A stretch of DNA of 64,000 nucleotides from Sciurus carolinensis (lineage: Eukaryota; Chordata; Mammalia; Rodentia; Sciuridae), in NCBI RefSeq assembly GCF_902686445.1, contig NC_062232.1, positions 86,848,932-86,912,931 on the forward strand, read 5' to 3'. Positions within the stretch are counted from its first letter, which is position 1; each line of letters begins with the position of its first letter. Made by a program: the position numbers and the translations under genes. The notes below the pieces were generated by a model, which saw only the letters and a program-made list of their open reading frames with translations, made no database searches and was not told the DNA's origin. Positions 9,294 through 20,885 of this stretch are shown piece after piece.

Positions 9294-9470
9294 GATTGTT
9301 GCAAACCCAGCTGTTTGTAATACTTTGAAGTTTGAGTTTTTAATACACTAATTTTATTTATAGCTTAGGTTAGAACTCAAAATGTGGGGATAGCCTCAGG
9401 CCAATGACCTCCTACTTATTTCTATGTTGTGCAATAGAGAAATCTTGAAAAAAAAAAAGCCACCTAATTC
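9294..9470. repeat. Old interspersed repeat, right part
   Basis: Continuation of 1856-2066 once the L1 is removed, with words such as ggttagaactcaaaatgtgg and ccaatgacctcctac. Family not identified. Confidence 0.35.
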
Positions 9471-10089
9471 CCCAAAAGGTAGGCAACAAATTGGTCACCA
9501 TATCCTTTGCTACTACCTTAGAAACTTCTTGGACATGCATTTACACTTAGGGAATTTACATATTGCTTTCTAAATATTGTTCCTGTGTTTAATTTCCTCC
9601 TCATTCCTAGTTGCTTCTTAATCTTTCCTATGATCATGTTACTCCTAAGCTTAAAAATTTATGATGGCTGTTTATGATACACTATTTGTCCTGATATTAG
9701 AGTCTTTCTGCAGCCTGCCTTTAAGATATAAAACTCTCCATTTTTTTTTTCCTCTCCTATTTTTGATGCATCCCAAAGGAATAAGGCATGCACATATACA
9801 CTTATCTTGGGTTTTGCATTATCCATTCCTGGAAAAATCAGGGCAGTTATCCTTTATTATTCAGCATTGTAATTTGTTCTATGAACTACATTGAAAATGG
9901 TAGTATTTATCCTGTAAGTTAGTAAACAAGGAAAAAAACAGGCATTAAAATATTACCTAGGAGGGTAGTTAAATCCGAAAGGTAGAGAGTTTCCCTGATT
10001 TAACCTTCTTTTACAATACTTGTCTTGTATTTTCTTTACATATAAACTACTTTATCTATCAGCCATCAGTGAGCATTGTTCATATTTTG
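9471..10089. other. IL1RAPL2 intron, no recognised feature
   Basis: AT-rich sequence without a convincing gene or repeat. Confidence 0.5.
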
Positions 10090-10810
10090 ATTTTAGAGTG
10101 ACTTCTGCAGAATGAGCACTCTGGAAAGAATGTTGAAATTGAACTTGTGAGGAAAGGTGAAAGAGGCAGATGATAGGGAGAATAAGTGAGATACCACAGT
10201 AATTCAAGAGGTAACTTGAGGTGCTGGATGTAGCGATGAAGAGAAGAATGCAGAGAGTGAGATTTTTTATTTTTTTTTGGTACCAGGGATTAAACTCAGG
10301 GGTACTGAACTACCAAGCCACATCCCCAGCCCTATTTTGTATTTGATTTTGAGATACAGTTTCACTGAGTTGCTTAGCACCTCGCTGTTGCTGAGGCTGG
10401 CTTTGAATTGGGGATCCTCCTGTCTCAGCCTCCTGAGCTGCTTGAATTAGAGGTGTGAGTCACTGCACCAGGCCAGAGAGGTATTTATTAGGTGGAATTC
10501 ATAGAGATGTTAGGGATGAGAATGAGGAAATGCCTAAGAAAATTCCCAGGTTTCTGGTGTAGGGGACTAAGTAGATAGACTTTGATGGAAAATGAAGCAG
10601 TTGGTTGGAGTTAGTTTACCTTTATACATATTGATATTGAGGTAACATGTTGGGTGACCTGGTAGAGATACCCAGTCGTCAGTTTGAGTCTAATACTTAG
10701 AAAAGACAACAGGGTTGGAGATATTGTATTGGGAAGTAGAAATGGAATTCTTGGTAGGTTTGAAATAACCTAGGGAGAGAATATAGGGCAAGAAGATTTC
10801 TGCCTTATGG
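10090..10810 (-). repeat. L2-age LINE-like remnant, interrupted by a SINE
   Basis: Decayed sequence with the agttggttggagtt, tacccagtcgtcagtttgag and gaatatagggcaag word order that recurs in other parts of this window (for example 53860-54260). Family assignment to L2 or an equally old element is uncertain. Confidence 0.35.
10263..10474 (-). mobile_element. B1-dID SINE
   Basis: The + strand shows ggtaccagggattaaactca, cacatccccagccc, then gatcctcctgtctcagcctc and gaggtgtgagtcactgca, the reverse complement of the fused ID plus B1 sciurid SINE, full length. Confidence 0.9.
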
Positions 10811-11149
10811 ATCTCTTCCTTTCTATCAGTGTCTACTCTTTGGTGGTTTAATAGCTGTCTACTTTATTCTTTGTGTTCTGTTCTTCTAATCTAAGAACAT
10901 TTTTTTCCCATTTATCCTTCTATAACAATTTAAACATAGACTTTCAATCAGTTTTCTCTGTATGGTGCCATTATTTCTATTCTGCTGAATAAACATTTTT
11001 AGAAAATTAATATTTTTTCATATGACTAAAGGATTAGAGGAGGGAAAAACAAAAGAGAGGGATGTCTGTTAGAAAATTATTTCAGTGCATAAGCAGAATA
11101 TGATTTGGGTTTGAACTATGGCAGAATTTAGATGAGATGTCAGAAGAGT

Positions 11150-11460
11150 GCAAAATTTTTAAATTTTGAATTAAATTTATTTTTAACTCCTAAAAACACT
11201 TAAAAAGTATATATTAATGGGATAGCATGATTTTTTGATACATTTACCCATTTTATAATGTTTAAATCAAGTTAAACTTATAAACCTCCTCAAAATTTAT
11301 CATTTTTATGGTGAAAACTTTCAAAATCCTCTCTTATAGCTTTTTGAAATGGACAGTACATTTTTGTTATTTATAATCACCCTACTGTGCAATAGCACAT
11401 CCAAACTACTTACTCCTATCTAATATCTCAGTACTCAATAATCAATCTTATTCCATCACC
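11150..11460 (-). mobile_element. Ancient L1 (L1M) 3' UTR fragment
   Basis: Contains gtgcaatagcacatccaaac and tactcctatctaatatctca, which parallel the L1M 3' region at 23440-23520 in this window. Confidence 0.6.
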
Positions 11461-11519
11461 CCCTTGAGGACAGATTTTGAAACAGAATTAGCATGACTTA
11501 TTAATTAGTTTTATAATGG

Positions 11520-12330
11520 GAATAAATATGGGTGGAGTGGAGGATGATATAGAGGTATCTGACTGGTGAAACTTGGCTTTATGAATAATGATGCCTCTAA
11601 CCATGATAATATTACAGAATGAAAATCAGACTATAGAAGACAGATAATTTCAGTTTCGATTTATAAGTGCCTTCATGACAGTTAAATTGACCCAGGTGAC
11701 TCAACTAGGCTGGAACATGAGAGAGAGTACATAACTGGAAATATGTATTATGGCTTTGGATGGTTTCAGTGCTCAGTTGTTGGTAGGATCCAGTGCTTGT
11801 TAGATGGGGAGAAAAAAATGAAACAGATGAAAACACTGAAGTCTAGGGAAGAGTGGTCAACATTTCGAGTATAACCCAAGGAAGAATATTAAGCAATAGA
11901 AGTGGTCAGAGAAGTAGAAAAAGTAGGGGGCTATTTTTAAACTAAGAGATTTTGAAGGTGGAATGAATGCTACTATTTTCAAATAATGTATGGAGGTTGG
12001 ATTGAATTAGGTTTAGATTGTTAGCTAAACCTAATGAACAAAAGGTCATCCAGTTCAGCTAATAAGGTATTCTTAATGATTCTGCTGATCAGCAAATCAA
12101 TAGAATGAAGTGGCAGAAGTTGAACGATAGTGGGCCATAGAGTGAAGTTGGAGGAGCAAATATAAATATTGAATGTTGATGAGTCTTTCAAGGTCTCTGA
12201 AACTGACAGCTATGGTGGCATAGACTGAAGTCAGAGAATAGATCATGGAGACATAGGGCATGATAGATTAGATGCTGAGACAATTTAGTTATACAGTTTT
12301 CAACACAAAGTCAGGGGAGAGGTAGGTAAT
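11520..12330 (-). repeat. L2-age LINE-like remnants
   Basis: Heavily decayed, purine-rich stretch with ggatgatatagaggtat, gtggtcagagaagtag and gaagtcagagaatagatcat words that recall the same old family as 10090-10810. Low-confidence call. Confidence 0.3.
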
Positions 12331-13090
12331 TGTGTGAAAACTCTTTCTGAAGAGTTTGCAATGTAACTTGAGAAGTTGGCAAAACCTTTGTGAATATTAT
12401 GAGGAAAATTATGAAACAATTTTATTGACAGAAAATATCTGTAATGTAAGTGTGAACCAATGAAGAGGTAGGAATAGAGTCAGTGCAATTGGTTGGGGAA
12501 GGCTTTCTGAATGAGAGATATGTTGTTTTTAATAGAAACATCAGGATTCTCCAAAGATTTATGGAAAACTTTTTGGTTATGGGATGATGTATTTCATATT
12601 ATTATTCTTAAAATTGTCTCCATCCTAATAAGAAAGGAAGAATCAATTATAGTGTGCATAATCGTGATGGCAATAAATATTTTAAATATACCTTGATTAT
12701 CCTCTTACCTTTACCCACATTTTCAATCAATCGTTGGGTCAAATTCTGAGCAAATTAACTGTATATCCTTAGGTGACAAACTATAGTTGCTTTCCTTGGG
12801 AATGATGACATGAACTATCACTAGAAAACTCCATGATTCTCAGTTATATATGAATTGGGTCAAATAATATGTAATATATAATTATGGATAGTTATCTGAC
12901 TTTAATGCTCAGTCTCAGAATAAATTATAGTTTGTTTTAAATTAATGATAAAGGGCATTTTGATGACAATATTTATCTTAAGCAAATAGTTTTTAGAATA
13001 AGTGTAAAGCTTCCTCTATTCTGGTCCATTGACTGTTTTGTTAAAGTTAATAACAAGAAAAAAAATCTTCATTTACTTTATGATTTATAT
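12331..13090. other. IL1RAPL2 intron, no recognised feature
   Basis: AT-rich, no supported gene or repeat. Only short chance open frames. Confidence 0.5.
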
Positions 13091-13094
13091 TGGG

Positions 13095-13186
13095 AGGTAA
13101 TGTGGTATTTGTATTTTGTAGGTATTTGTATTTATAGGTATTTGTGGGTATTTTGTGGTATTTGTATTTTTAGGTAATGTGGTAAT
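13095..13186. repeat. Small minisatellite (ggtatttgta units)
   Basis: Imperfect tandem copies of ggtatttgta(ttt) with variants ggtaatgtggtatttgta at both ends, about 90 bp in total. Confidence 0.75.
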
Positions 13187-13214
13187 AGTGGTGATGATGC
13201 TGAAGGAATTTATT

Positions 13215-13270
13215 TTTATTGAGAGCTTAGTATATGCCAGGCACTATGCTAAATGCTTTAAGTGAACTAT
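13215..13270 (-). repeat. MIR/L2 end fragment
   Basis: gtatatgccaggcactatgc followed by taaatgcttta, the reverse complement of the conserved MIR/L2 3' end. Confidence 0.6.
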
Positions 13271-13734
13271 TTAATTGTTAGGAGAGATTTTGTCCTGGGT
13301 CTCTCAAATTTTTGCATGTCTTATGAGCATACTACCCTTTGTCCTGGATTATTTTTTCAAAGTTGTTTGTGTAGAGAAGACTCTTGGAAGATAAAAATAA
13401 TGTCTCCTAAAGCAAAGGGAAGGTTTGCTTACAGCCTTGGAAAAAAGAGCCTATTTCCTTCTGGACCAAAGTGCTGATATGCTTATGACCCATAATAAAA
13501 GATATGTGCTTCCTAACATTGAAGCTCTTCTACTATACTGCAGCCCATTGCTTCTACAGGCGTCTCCTGATTCTCTTTCTATTATCCTATGAGATTGGGT
13601 TGGGAAAGCAACACACATACTGATGTTCCATATTATTGTGAGAAATTACTTATTATTTCTGACACATGAATCTCCTTGTAACTGGCAGGATAACTTGTTA
13701 GCTTGGAAATAGGTTAAAATCTCAGACCCATTAT

Positions 13735-13885
13735 AATTCTTAATACTTGTGTAATATAACAACCCTGTAAGAATAGTTGCTTTTATTAATCTCATTTATA
13801 TATGATGAAAACACGCTTAGTCATGTAGATAGAACATGATAGAGCTGGAATTTGAACATAGATTTCTTTGCCTCTAAAGACCAAA
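13735..13885 (-). repeat. MIR fragment
   Basis: Reads tataacaaccctgtaagaat, atgatgaaaacacgct and agagctggaatttgaacata, in MIR reverse-complement order. Confidence 0.55.
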
Positions 13886-15520
13886 TATCCAGCAGTAATC
13901 TATTCAAGTACAGTCCTAGTCCCTGGGTTGATCTATTGACTAACTGTAACATGAACTATAAGCAAATTGTATTTCAATGATTCTGAGCTGGAGATTATTA
14001 GTATCATGCCTAAACTGACTATTCATGTTAGCAGAAGATAAAAAGAGTTAATAAAGTATCCTCTGTTCACATTTCTATCAAGTACTGTTTGTTTACTAAA
14101 CCAGTCTGTCTAATGGGAAAAAAGTACACAAACTTAAAAATCTATTGACGTTTCACAGGCCAGAGATCCATAAAAAATAACATAAAAGGAAAAAAAACCC
14201 TCTGAATTCTTCATAATTCTTAAAAACTGAAAGTAAGGCTTACAGAATAAAAATAACAAAATGAGTTTTTATCAAAAGATCCTGTGTTTTTCTCCCAAAT
14301 GCTTATAATAGTATGAATACTTTTATTCTTGTATTAGGTTTATATCTACTTCTCAGTGGATATAAGAAGTATGACACACAGGAAGTAACTGATAAAATAT
14401 TGTTTGAATGATTCTATAAGTTTGTCATTCTTCATAGATAATGATGTTAATAAATTGACCAGTTTTGGCCTTCCTGGCCTTTTAATGCATTACAATCATG
14501 TTTGGAAATTTATATAGTTATTCCTACAGTATTCTGAAAGTTTCCTTTAACATAAGTTCAAAGATTTTTCATTAATATTTTATTTTTGTAATGAAAATAA
14601 AGACGTAGAAATCATCAAAGTATCTGAAGTTTTTTATTTATTCATTTATTTCTCTTCCCTGAATTCGCTACAATATCAGTACATAGTTATTGTTTTGAGG
14701 AACACAGCCTCATCTAACAAGGACAGATTGATTGATAGTTATGTATAGCAGTCAATTCACAGTTTTAAAATGTCAAAAAGTGAAATTTATTTTAGTTTGC
14801 TGTTCATTAAATGCTTCTGGAATTTGCAAGGGAAGTATTTTGAAGTGAATATAAGTCTGTGGCAGGAACCACTTAGAAAAGTTTCAGCTGTTTCCTGAGG
14901 CATTTTATCTAGGACTTCTGCTTTTAGGCTATCCTTGATGATACAACAAATTCACATAAACTCAAATTCTGGAATAAAACTTTACATTTTATAGTATAAG
15001 CATGTTTATACATGAGGGTTAGAAAGGGACATTTTGATTTTTCATGTATGTTTTAAATCCTAGTCTTGCCTGTAATTCCTCTGCTCCAAGAACACAAGAA
15101 TGGTCAAATTTTCCCTTAGAAATATCTCTGGAAGAAAAAGTATAAATTACAATCTAAAATAGCTTACATGAAAACTTCCAAATCAGAACTGAATGTTTTC
15201 AAATTTGCAAATTATTTTGCTGTGCACATTACTAATACTATTCTTTAAATGTTTTCTTTGATCATCTGCTTTTCTTTCTTCATATTCCCCAAGTTGGCAT
15301 GAATAACCTCAAGTTAGTTTGGCCCTTAATTAATGTTAGCATCAAGTTCTTAGGAACCCTGGGACTAGTAACCAAAAAACTTTGACTCTAAACCACTGAC
15401 CAGGATATCAACTTGATTAAGTTTCTTGTTCTCTCTGTTTATGTTTTACTATTGTTAAGTAATATTTACTCTGTTTTCATGGATGTTGGTAGAATTAAGT
15501 AAGATAGTAGTTATAAAAGT
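13886..15520. other. IL1RAPL2 intron, no recognised feature
   Basis: About 1.6 kb of AT-rich sequence. I see no exon with splice signals and no confident repeat. Confidence 0.5.
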
Positions 15521-15864
15521 ACAGTTGACTTTCTATATTTGTGGATTTAGCATCTATGAATTCAACCATTCATGGATCAAAAATAATAAGAAATAAAATA
15601 ATTACATCTGTACTTAAAACATACAGACTTTTTCTTGTAATTATCTCCTGTACAGTGCAACGTAACGATTTACATAGTATTTATGTCATATTGGGTATTA
15701 TGATGAATCTAATGATGATTTAAAGAATATGGGAGGATGTACACAGTTTATACACAAATGCAATGCCATTTTCTATAAAAGACTTTATCATCTGGGAATT
15801 TTGTACCCACAGGAAGGGGTAGGGATTCTAGAGCCAATCTTCTGTGGATACTGAGGTACAATTC
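15521..15864 (-). mobile_element. Tigger/MER44-type DNA transposon (non-autonomous)
   Basis: About 340 bp with degenerate terminal inverted ends (cagttgactttctatatttg on the left; tgtggatactgaggtacaat on the right). Internal words include cattcatggatcaaaaa and gggaggatgtacacagttta. Matches the pogo-like Tigger MITE pattern. Confidence 0.7.
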
Positions 15865-17040
15865 TACTTGAAAATATGACAAATGCAAGTAATTGTAAGT
15901 TGTTGCCACAATATCACTGGGATGACCCTTTGTTTACTTTACACCTTGATGTGCTCCTTGTCTTCCTCAGGATATATAAGGGGGAGAGGAATAAAGAAAA
16001 ATCCCCGTTCTTGCACAATTGTCATTCTACCTCCTCAAACTTGCATAGCTCTAATTGTGCCTAATGAAAGAAAAGTAACATTTTTTGGGGTCTTAGTTGC
16101 ATGAAATATTTTAAATAGAACTGGCCTGGGGCATTTTTCAAAATAAAATCTAAATAATGCAAGATTTTAATGGGAACTGTGCCGGAGCTGGATTACATGA
16201 CTAATAAAAATCAACCTGAATCTCAGGCTGTCAGACAATCTTGATCACACTTTTAATAGGTCAGCCATAGTGACAGCAGGATTCAAACTAGGCTTTGTCT
16301 TTGACCAGGATCTTGGTCATCATCAACAACATCATATTAGGGCTTGTTCAAAGCAATTTGCTGTCTACTGTTCATGTGCCAGTAGAGTAGGAGTAAATAT
16401 ATGGACAGCAATGGCCTAAGGTTGTCGATGGTTAGTTAAGGGTTAGAGAGGACTGAAACATTTCCTCCTTTAACCCATCAGGCATCTCCAGGGTGAGTTC
16501 CTTACCCTTACTACCATCTCAAGTTAATGCAAGTGCTGCTGGCACAGCCTGCATCATTAATACTTTGAAAGGGTTGGACAGTGACACATAAGAGAGTCTC
16601 ATGTCTTGTGCCTGAAGATATGTCTGGGCATCTGGGCTTTATAATAGAAGACACTGGTCTAAGGTGTTTCAGAAGGTTAATGTAATTTTACTAACCCTTT
16701 GACTTCAATGTCCTGGCCTTGTGGTACTTAGAGTACCTAGGAGTTTCTTCGTGCTTTAGTTGCTCTTTCTTGATTCACTTATTTTGTGCCTAAATCAATG
16801 TGATATTTTTATCCTTTCAGACCGGCACAACCCTCTGGTATTAGACACCTTACCAACTCACTTCTTCTGTACTCTTCCTGTCAGGTAGCATTACTAACCC
16901 AGTGGACTTTCTTAACACAATGCTGACAGTGTGTTGTTTTAAATATATTGGTGGTTGTTCATGATTATTATCTCACATATAAATCAAAATTATTATTTAT
17001 TAGCAATATATATAGCAATGCTAGCAATACTAACAATTCC
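15865..17040. other. IL1RAPL2 intron, no recognised feature
   Basis: Mixed-composition intronic sequence. Chance open frames at 15876-16104 have no supporting homology. Confidence 0.45.
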
Positions 17041-17044
17041 AATT

Positions 17045-17350
17045 ATGGCTTCAATTTATCAAATACCTACTATGTGCCAATACTATATTATTTATTTTGC
17101 ACATATTATTTTAATTACCTTTTACAATGGTCTAGAGAGGTTATGCATTATAATCATTCCAATTAAGAATGTGGACCTATTTTTGCTCATAGCCCTATAA
17201 TAAAAGACCTCCTTTCTTCCATCTGTAATAGATCCATCAAAAAGAACTACTTGGTTTCCAGGTGGGAAAACAGAGAATTAATTAACTTGTCTGAGGTCCA
17301 AGAGCTAAATAAATCCAGTGAGTCTTAGTTCAAAGCTTAATTCAAAGTGG
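17045..17350 (-). repeat. MIR fragment
   Basis: Contains aaatacctactatgtgccaa at the left and gaaaacagagaattaattaa, ctgaggtccaagagct and gtcttagttcaaagct at the right, in MIR reverse-complement order. The middle is eroded. Confidence 0.55.
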
Positions 17351-17363
17351 TTAAGAAACCACT

Positions 17364-17505
17364 GTATGAGCTGGAATTATAGCTCAGTGGTAGAGCACTT
17401 GCCTAGCACATATGAAGTAATGGATTCCATCTTCAGCACCACATAAAAATAAATAAATAAATAAATAAATTTATTGTGCCATCTATAACTAAAAATTTTT
17501 TAAAA
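17364..17505 (+). mobile_element. ID SINE
   Basis: gagctggaattatagctcag, tggtagagcacttgcctagc and cagcaccacataaaaataaa, then the squirrel ID tail. Flanked by the 11-bp duplication aagaaaccact (17353-17363 and 17506-17516). Confidence 0.9.
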
Positions 17506-17516
17506 AAGAAACCACT

Positions 17517-18190
17517 AACCCAATCAATAAATGGGGTAAGGAACTGAACAGACACTACATAGAAGAAATACAACCAATCAATAAATATATGGAAAAATGT
17601 TCAACATCTCTAGTAATTACAGACATGCAAATCAAAACCACTCTAATCTAACCACTCCAATCAGAATGGCAATTATCAAGAACACAAGCTATAATAAATG
17701 TTTGCAAGGATATGGGTGAAAAGGCACACTCATACATTGTTGGTGGGAGTTCAAATTGGTGCAACCATTGTGGAAAGCACTATGGAGATTCCTCGGAAAA
17801 CTTTGAATGGAACCACCATCTGATCCAGCTATCCCACTCCTTGGTTTATACCCAAAGGACTTAAAATCAACATGCTACAGTGACACAGTCACATCACTGT
17901 TTATAGTATCTCAATTCACAATAACTAAACTATGGAACAAACCTAGATGACCTTCAGTTGATGAATGAACAAAGAAACTGTGGTACATATACACAAAGAA
18001 TATTATTCAGCCATGAAGAATAAAATTATGACACTTGCAGGTAAATGGAGTTGGAGAATATCATGTTAAATGAAATAAGCCAGTCCCAAAAAACCAAAGG
18101 CCAAATGTTTTCTCTGATATGCAGATATTTTTTCTAACTAATTAAAACAAAATAAAAAATTAAAATAAACAAATAAATGTGTTCTTTTTT
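17517..18190 (+). mobile_element. 5'-truncated L1 (ORF2 C-terminus)
   Basis: Translates, with stops and shifts, as [15 protein letters not shown] and QIKTTL followed by the GLYPKDLK and LWNKPR regions, parallel to 3260-2681 of the full-length element. It ends in an A-rich tail and A10 followed by a further copy of aaccact (about 18196-18203). The usual several-hundred-base 3' UTR is missing. Confidence 0.85.
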
Positions 18191-18203
18191 AAAAAAAAAA
18201 CCA

Positions 18204-18820
18204 CTATACTAGAATTATCCTTTACTTTAGTCAACCTCATTTTCTGCTGGGGGATAAATATATTTTATAGTGAGCTTCCTTCTGGGTTTTGGACATTCTA
18301 CCTATTCCTTCTATTATTGAGACCTCTGGTGAACAATTCTCTTTTCATGGGGTATAGTATAACAATGAGAAGTTATTTAACAAGTAAGTCTCTTTCATTT
18401 GTATGGATTATTGCCATGGAACAGTATGTTTAAAGTCTGTAACATCAAGAAGTGTTCAGAATACTTTGGATATCCAGCAGACGTGTTTCTTTTCCTTCTG
18501 TATTAAATACCTTTTAAAACGTGAGCATTTATCTTCCCTCTATCCCCTGCCACTGCTCTAGTCCTCCTTGTCTCCCAGATATAGCACATATATTCCATTT
18601 TTTGCCAATATGCAGATGCACACAAAACTTGGTTAATTCTTCCACTAGTGGTAATCTAAGAATAATTGAAAATTATCTAGGTCATAGATCTAGGAATTTG
18701 ATATTCAAACAGTTATATAACTAAATCTGAATAAAAGTGTTTGAACCCTGTGGGGTTGATGCCCAAGTAGAGCAGAGATAACATATCTTACACACACCTC
18801 TTGGTTCTTACTCATTTAAT
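18204..18820. other. IL1RAPL2 intron, no recognised feature
   Basis: AT-rich, no supported feature. Confidence 0.5.
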
Positions 18821-19130
18821 TAACAAACATCTATTGAACTTCTATTACCTATTCATTTATATTCCAGGGATAGAGTCATGAAAAAGAGCAAAAAATTATT
18901 TGCCCTAATTAGCTTATATTTATCAAATAAACAAATGTTAGAATATCAGAGAGAAAAGCAAGTGTAAAGGTGTATGGTTTGTATAGGTCTATGGTTTGTA
19001 TATTGTGCTGAAGGAATAGAGAAAATGCCATTGTGACTGTACCTTAATGAATGAAGAAAAGAGGACAATGATGAACCAGATCATGTATGGCTTTGTTGGA
19101 AACAAGACAGTTTGAAACCATTTAGCACAA
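18820..19130 (-). repeat. L2-age LINE 3' fragment
   Basis: Begins aacatctattgaacttctat, then tattccagggatagagtcat and aaaaattatttgccctaatt, which follow the reverse of the L2 3' end. It continues to gaaccagatcatgtatggct. Confidence 0.45.
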
Positions 19131-20692
19131 AACTATTTAAATCATGGTCAAAAAGAATTAAATTGATTGAACCCAACTTTATTCTTTCCTGACATTTTAT
19201 CATAGTCCCTTTAACTTCATAGCATTTAAAAAGGTTATCCAACATTTGTCAAGATTATGAGAGTTTCTTTCATTTGATACTAGTGGGCATAATTCATGCT
19301 GTTTGGGTTCCACATTAGGAAGGAAGAAAAGCAATATCCTACAATCTACATAGTTTATTGGGTTGCATCTGCACATCAGAATTAGAGTACTTTGACATCA
19401 TTCTTCTCAGATGACATAGTCAAGGGTGCTTACTAATTAACTTCCCAAGTAGGATTCATTTAGATTTTGTTAGTTTATAAGCCCAATGCACACAGCTGTC
19501 TGTACTCCTGTGTTTTGAGATATATGAATTTCAATGAGTGAGTACTAAAGAGTATGCATAGCACCAATCATTTGGGGCCTTCTTAAAGTTAGTGGTTGGC
19601 ATGCAAATTCCATCTGTTATAGAACTGTTATTACTTTTTGATAGAAACTCTTAGTTTTTGTATAGCTGCCCTTGGCACTTTGTACTTTTTGGCAGCAAGT
19701 ATCCTGTAATATTTAGATCACATACTCCTAAAATACCCTCCATAAAGTAAGATTCAACACTCCTATCAAAATTTACATTTGATCTTCTCAGTCTTATCAG
19801 GCTGCTTCTGCCTTCCCCACACATTTCAATTTTCTTTTGTGTGGTTGACATCCTCTGTAGGGAAAAGTCATGGAGTATACATCCAGAAATGAAGGCATAA
19901 TATTTTATTTATTGATTTGTAGTTAATTAAATTAGTCAAACAATCAAACATGTTTATTGAACTATTATTACTGAGAAAATACTAACCAAGTTAAAAGAAA
20001 GCAGAATTTTCATACTCTCACATAATGAGTTAGTCAATTAATATCCAGTTTCTAAAGTATCTAATGTTAAAATTCAATGTTGAAATTCCTTTACAGTGGT
20101 TAAGTATTGGTGGATTAATTTGAATTGTCTCTATTAGTACTTGTTCTTTATGGGAGCCCCAAATTTGATCCTTGGCACGTCTTAGTAAGCACCTTAAAAA
20201 GGTATATAAGTTAACACATGTCCTCTGTATGTTGATCTGATTTTCTGTATATATCTTATAAAAGGAAATGTTGGCTAAGAAACCAAGGGTAAAATTCAAC
20301 AATCACTTGAATAACTTTTAAAGGACTATCCATGGAGGAAGAGTAGAGATAATGATAGCTGTAGTTATAGAAACTTTCTCACTGGTTTTCACTTAGATTT
20401 TCAGTGTATCACTATTTACTACTTGGAAAGAAATCTAGGTTTCAATTCTGTAGATGGTTGTAACTCCCCTATGAAGCTCTGTAGCTACTTTATGACTGGC
20501 GATGTCCACATTAGCATCTTATTTCATATCACTGTGTCAGTTGAAGTAGAAAATTGCTGTGTGTCGTTTTAATAATTTTTTCTGATTTTTAGGCAAGCCC
20601 TAAATGAAAAAGTCAATACTCTTGATATATGGAGTAGAAACAAAGATGTAAACACCCAATAAAGCCAGTTTGTTATTTTTCTGTTCCTACAG
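19131..20692. other. IL1RAPL2 intron up to the acceptor of the first exon
   Basis: No recognised repeat or gene. The last bases are a pyrimidine-rich acceptor (tttttctgttcctacag, 20676-20692). Confidence 0.55.
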
Positions 20693-20879
20693 AAACTCAA
20701 CATATTGTATGAAGGTGTCAATGTCCTTGACTGTAGCAGAGAATGAATCAGGCCTGTGCTACAATAGCAGAATCCGCTATTTAGAAAAATCTGAAGTCAC
20801 TAAAAGAAAGGAGATCTCCTGCCCGGATATGGATGACTTTAAAAAGTCTGATCAGGAGCCCGATGTTGTCTGGTACAAG
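20693..20879 (+). CDS. IL1RAPL2: IL1RAPL2 internal coding exon (first Ig-like domain)
   Basis: A 187-bp exon bounded by ctgttcctacag at the left and AAG|gtaatt at the right. The first base completes a codon (an Arg if the previous exon ends AG or CG); then 62 full codons read [20 protein letters not shown]...[10 protein letters not shown]...EPDVVWYK. This is the extracellular first Ig-like domain of an IL-1-receptor accessory-like protein. The closest fit I recall is IL1RAPL2 rather than IL1RAPL1, given [12 protein letters not shown] and [16 protein letters not shown]. Visible features are an N-glycosylation sequon (NST), cysteines of the Ig1 fold, and the C-strand Trp in VVWYK. IL1RAPL proteins are single-pass neuronal membrane receptors with a cytoplasmic TIR domain, linked to synapse formation. 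The exon starts after codon position 2 and ends at a codon boundary; 187 is not divisible by 3. Confidence 0.95.
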
Positions 20880-20885
20880 GTAATT

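Noticed and set aside
8258..9351. Several GC-rich open frames on both strands
   Set aside because: All lie in the L1 5' UTR monomers and recur with the monomer repeat, so they are not host genes.
17364..17440. tRNA-like A and B boxes
   Set aside because: These belong to an ID SINE (tRNA-Ala derived); no cloverleaf of a functional tRNA is present. The same holds for the other ID and dID copies.
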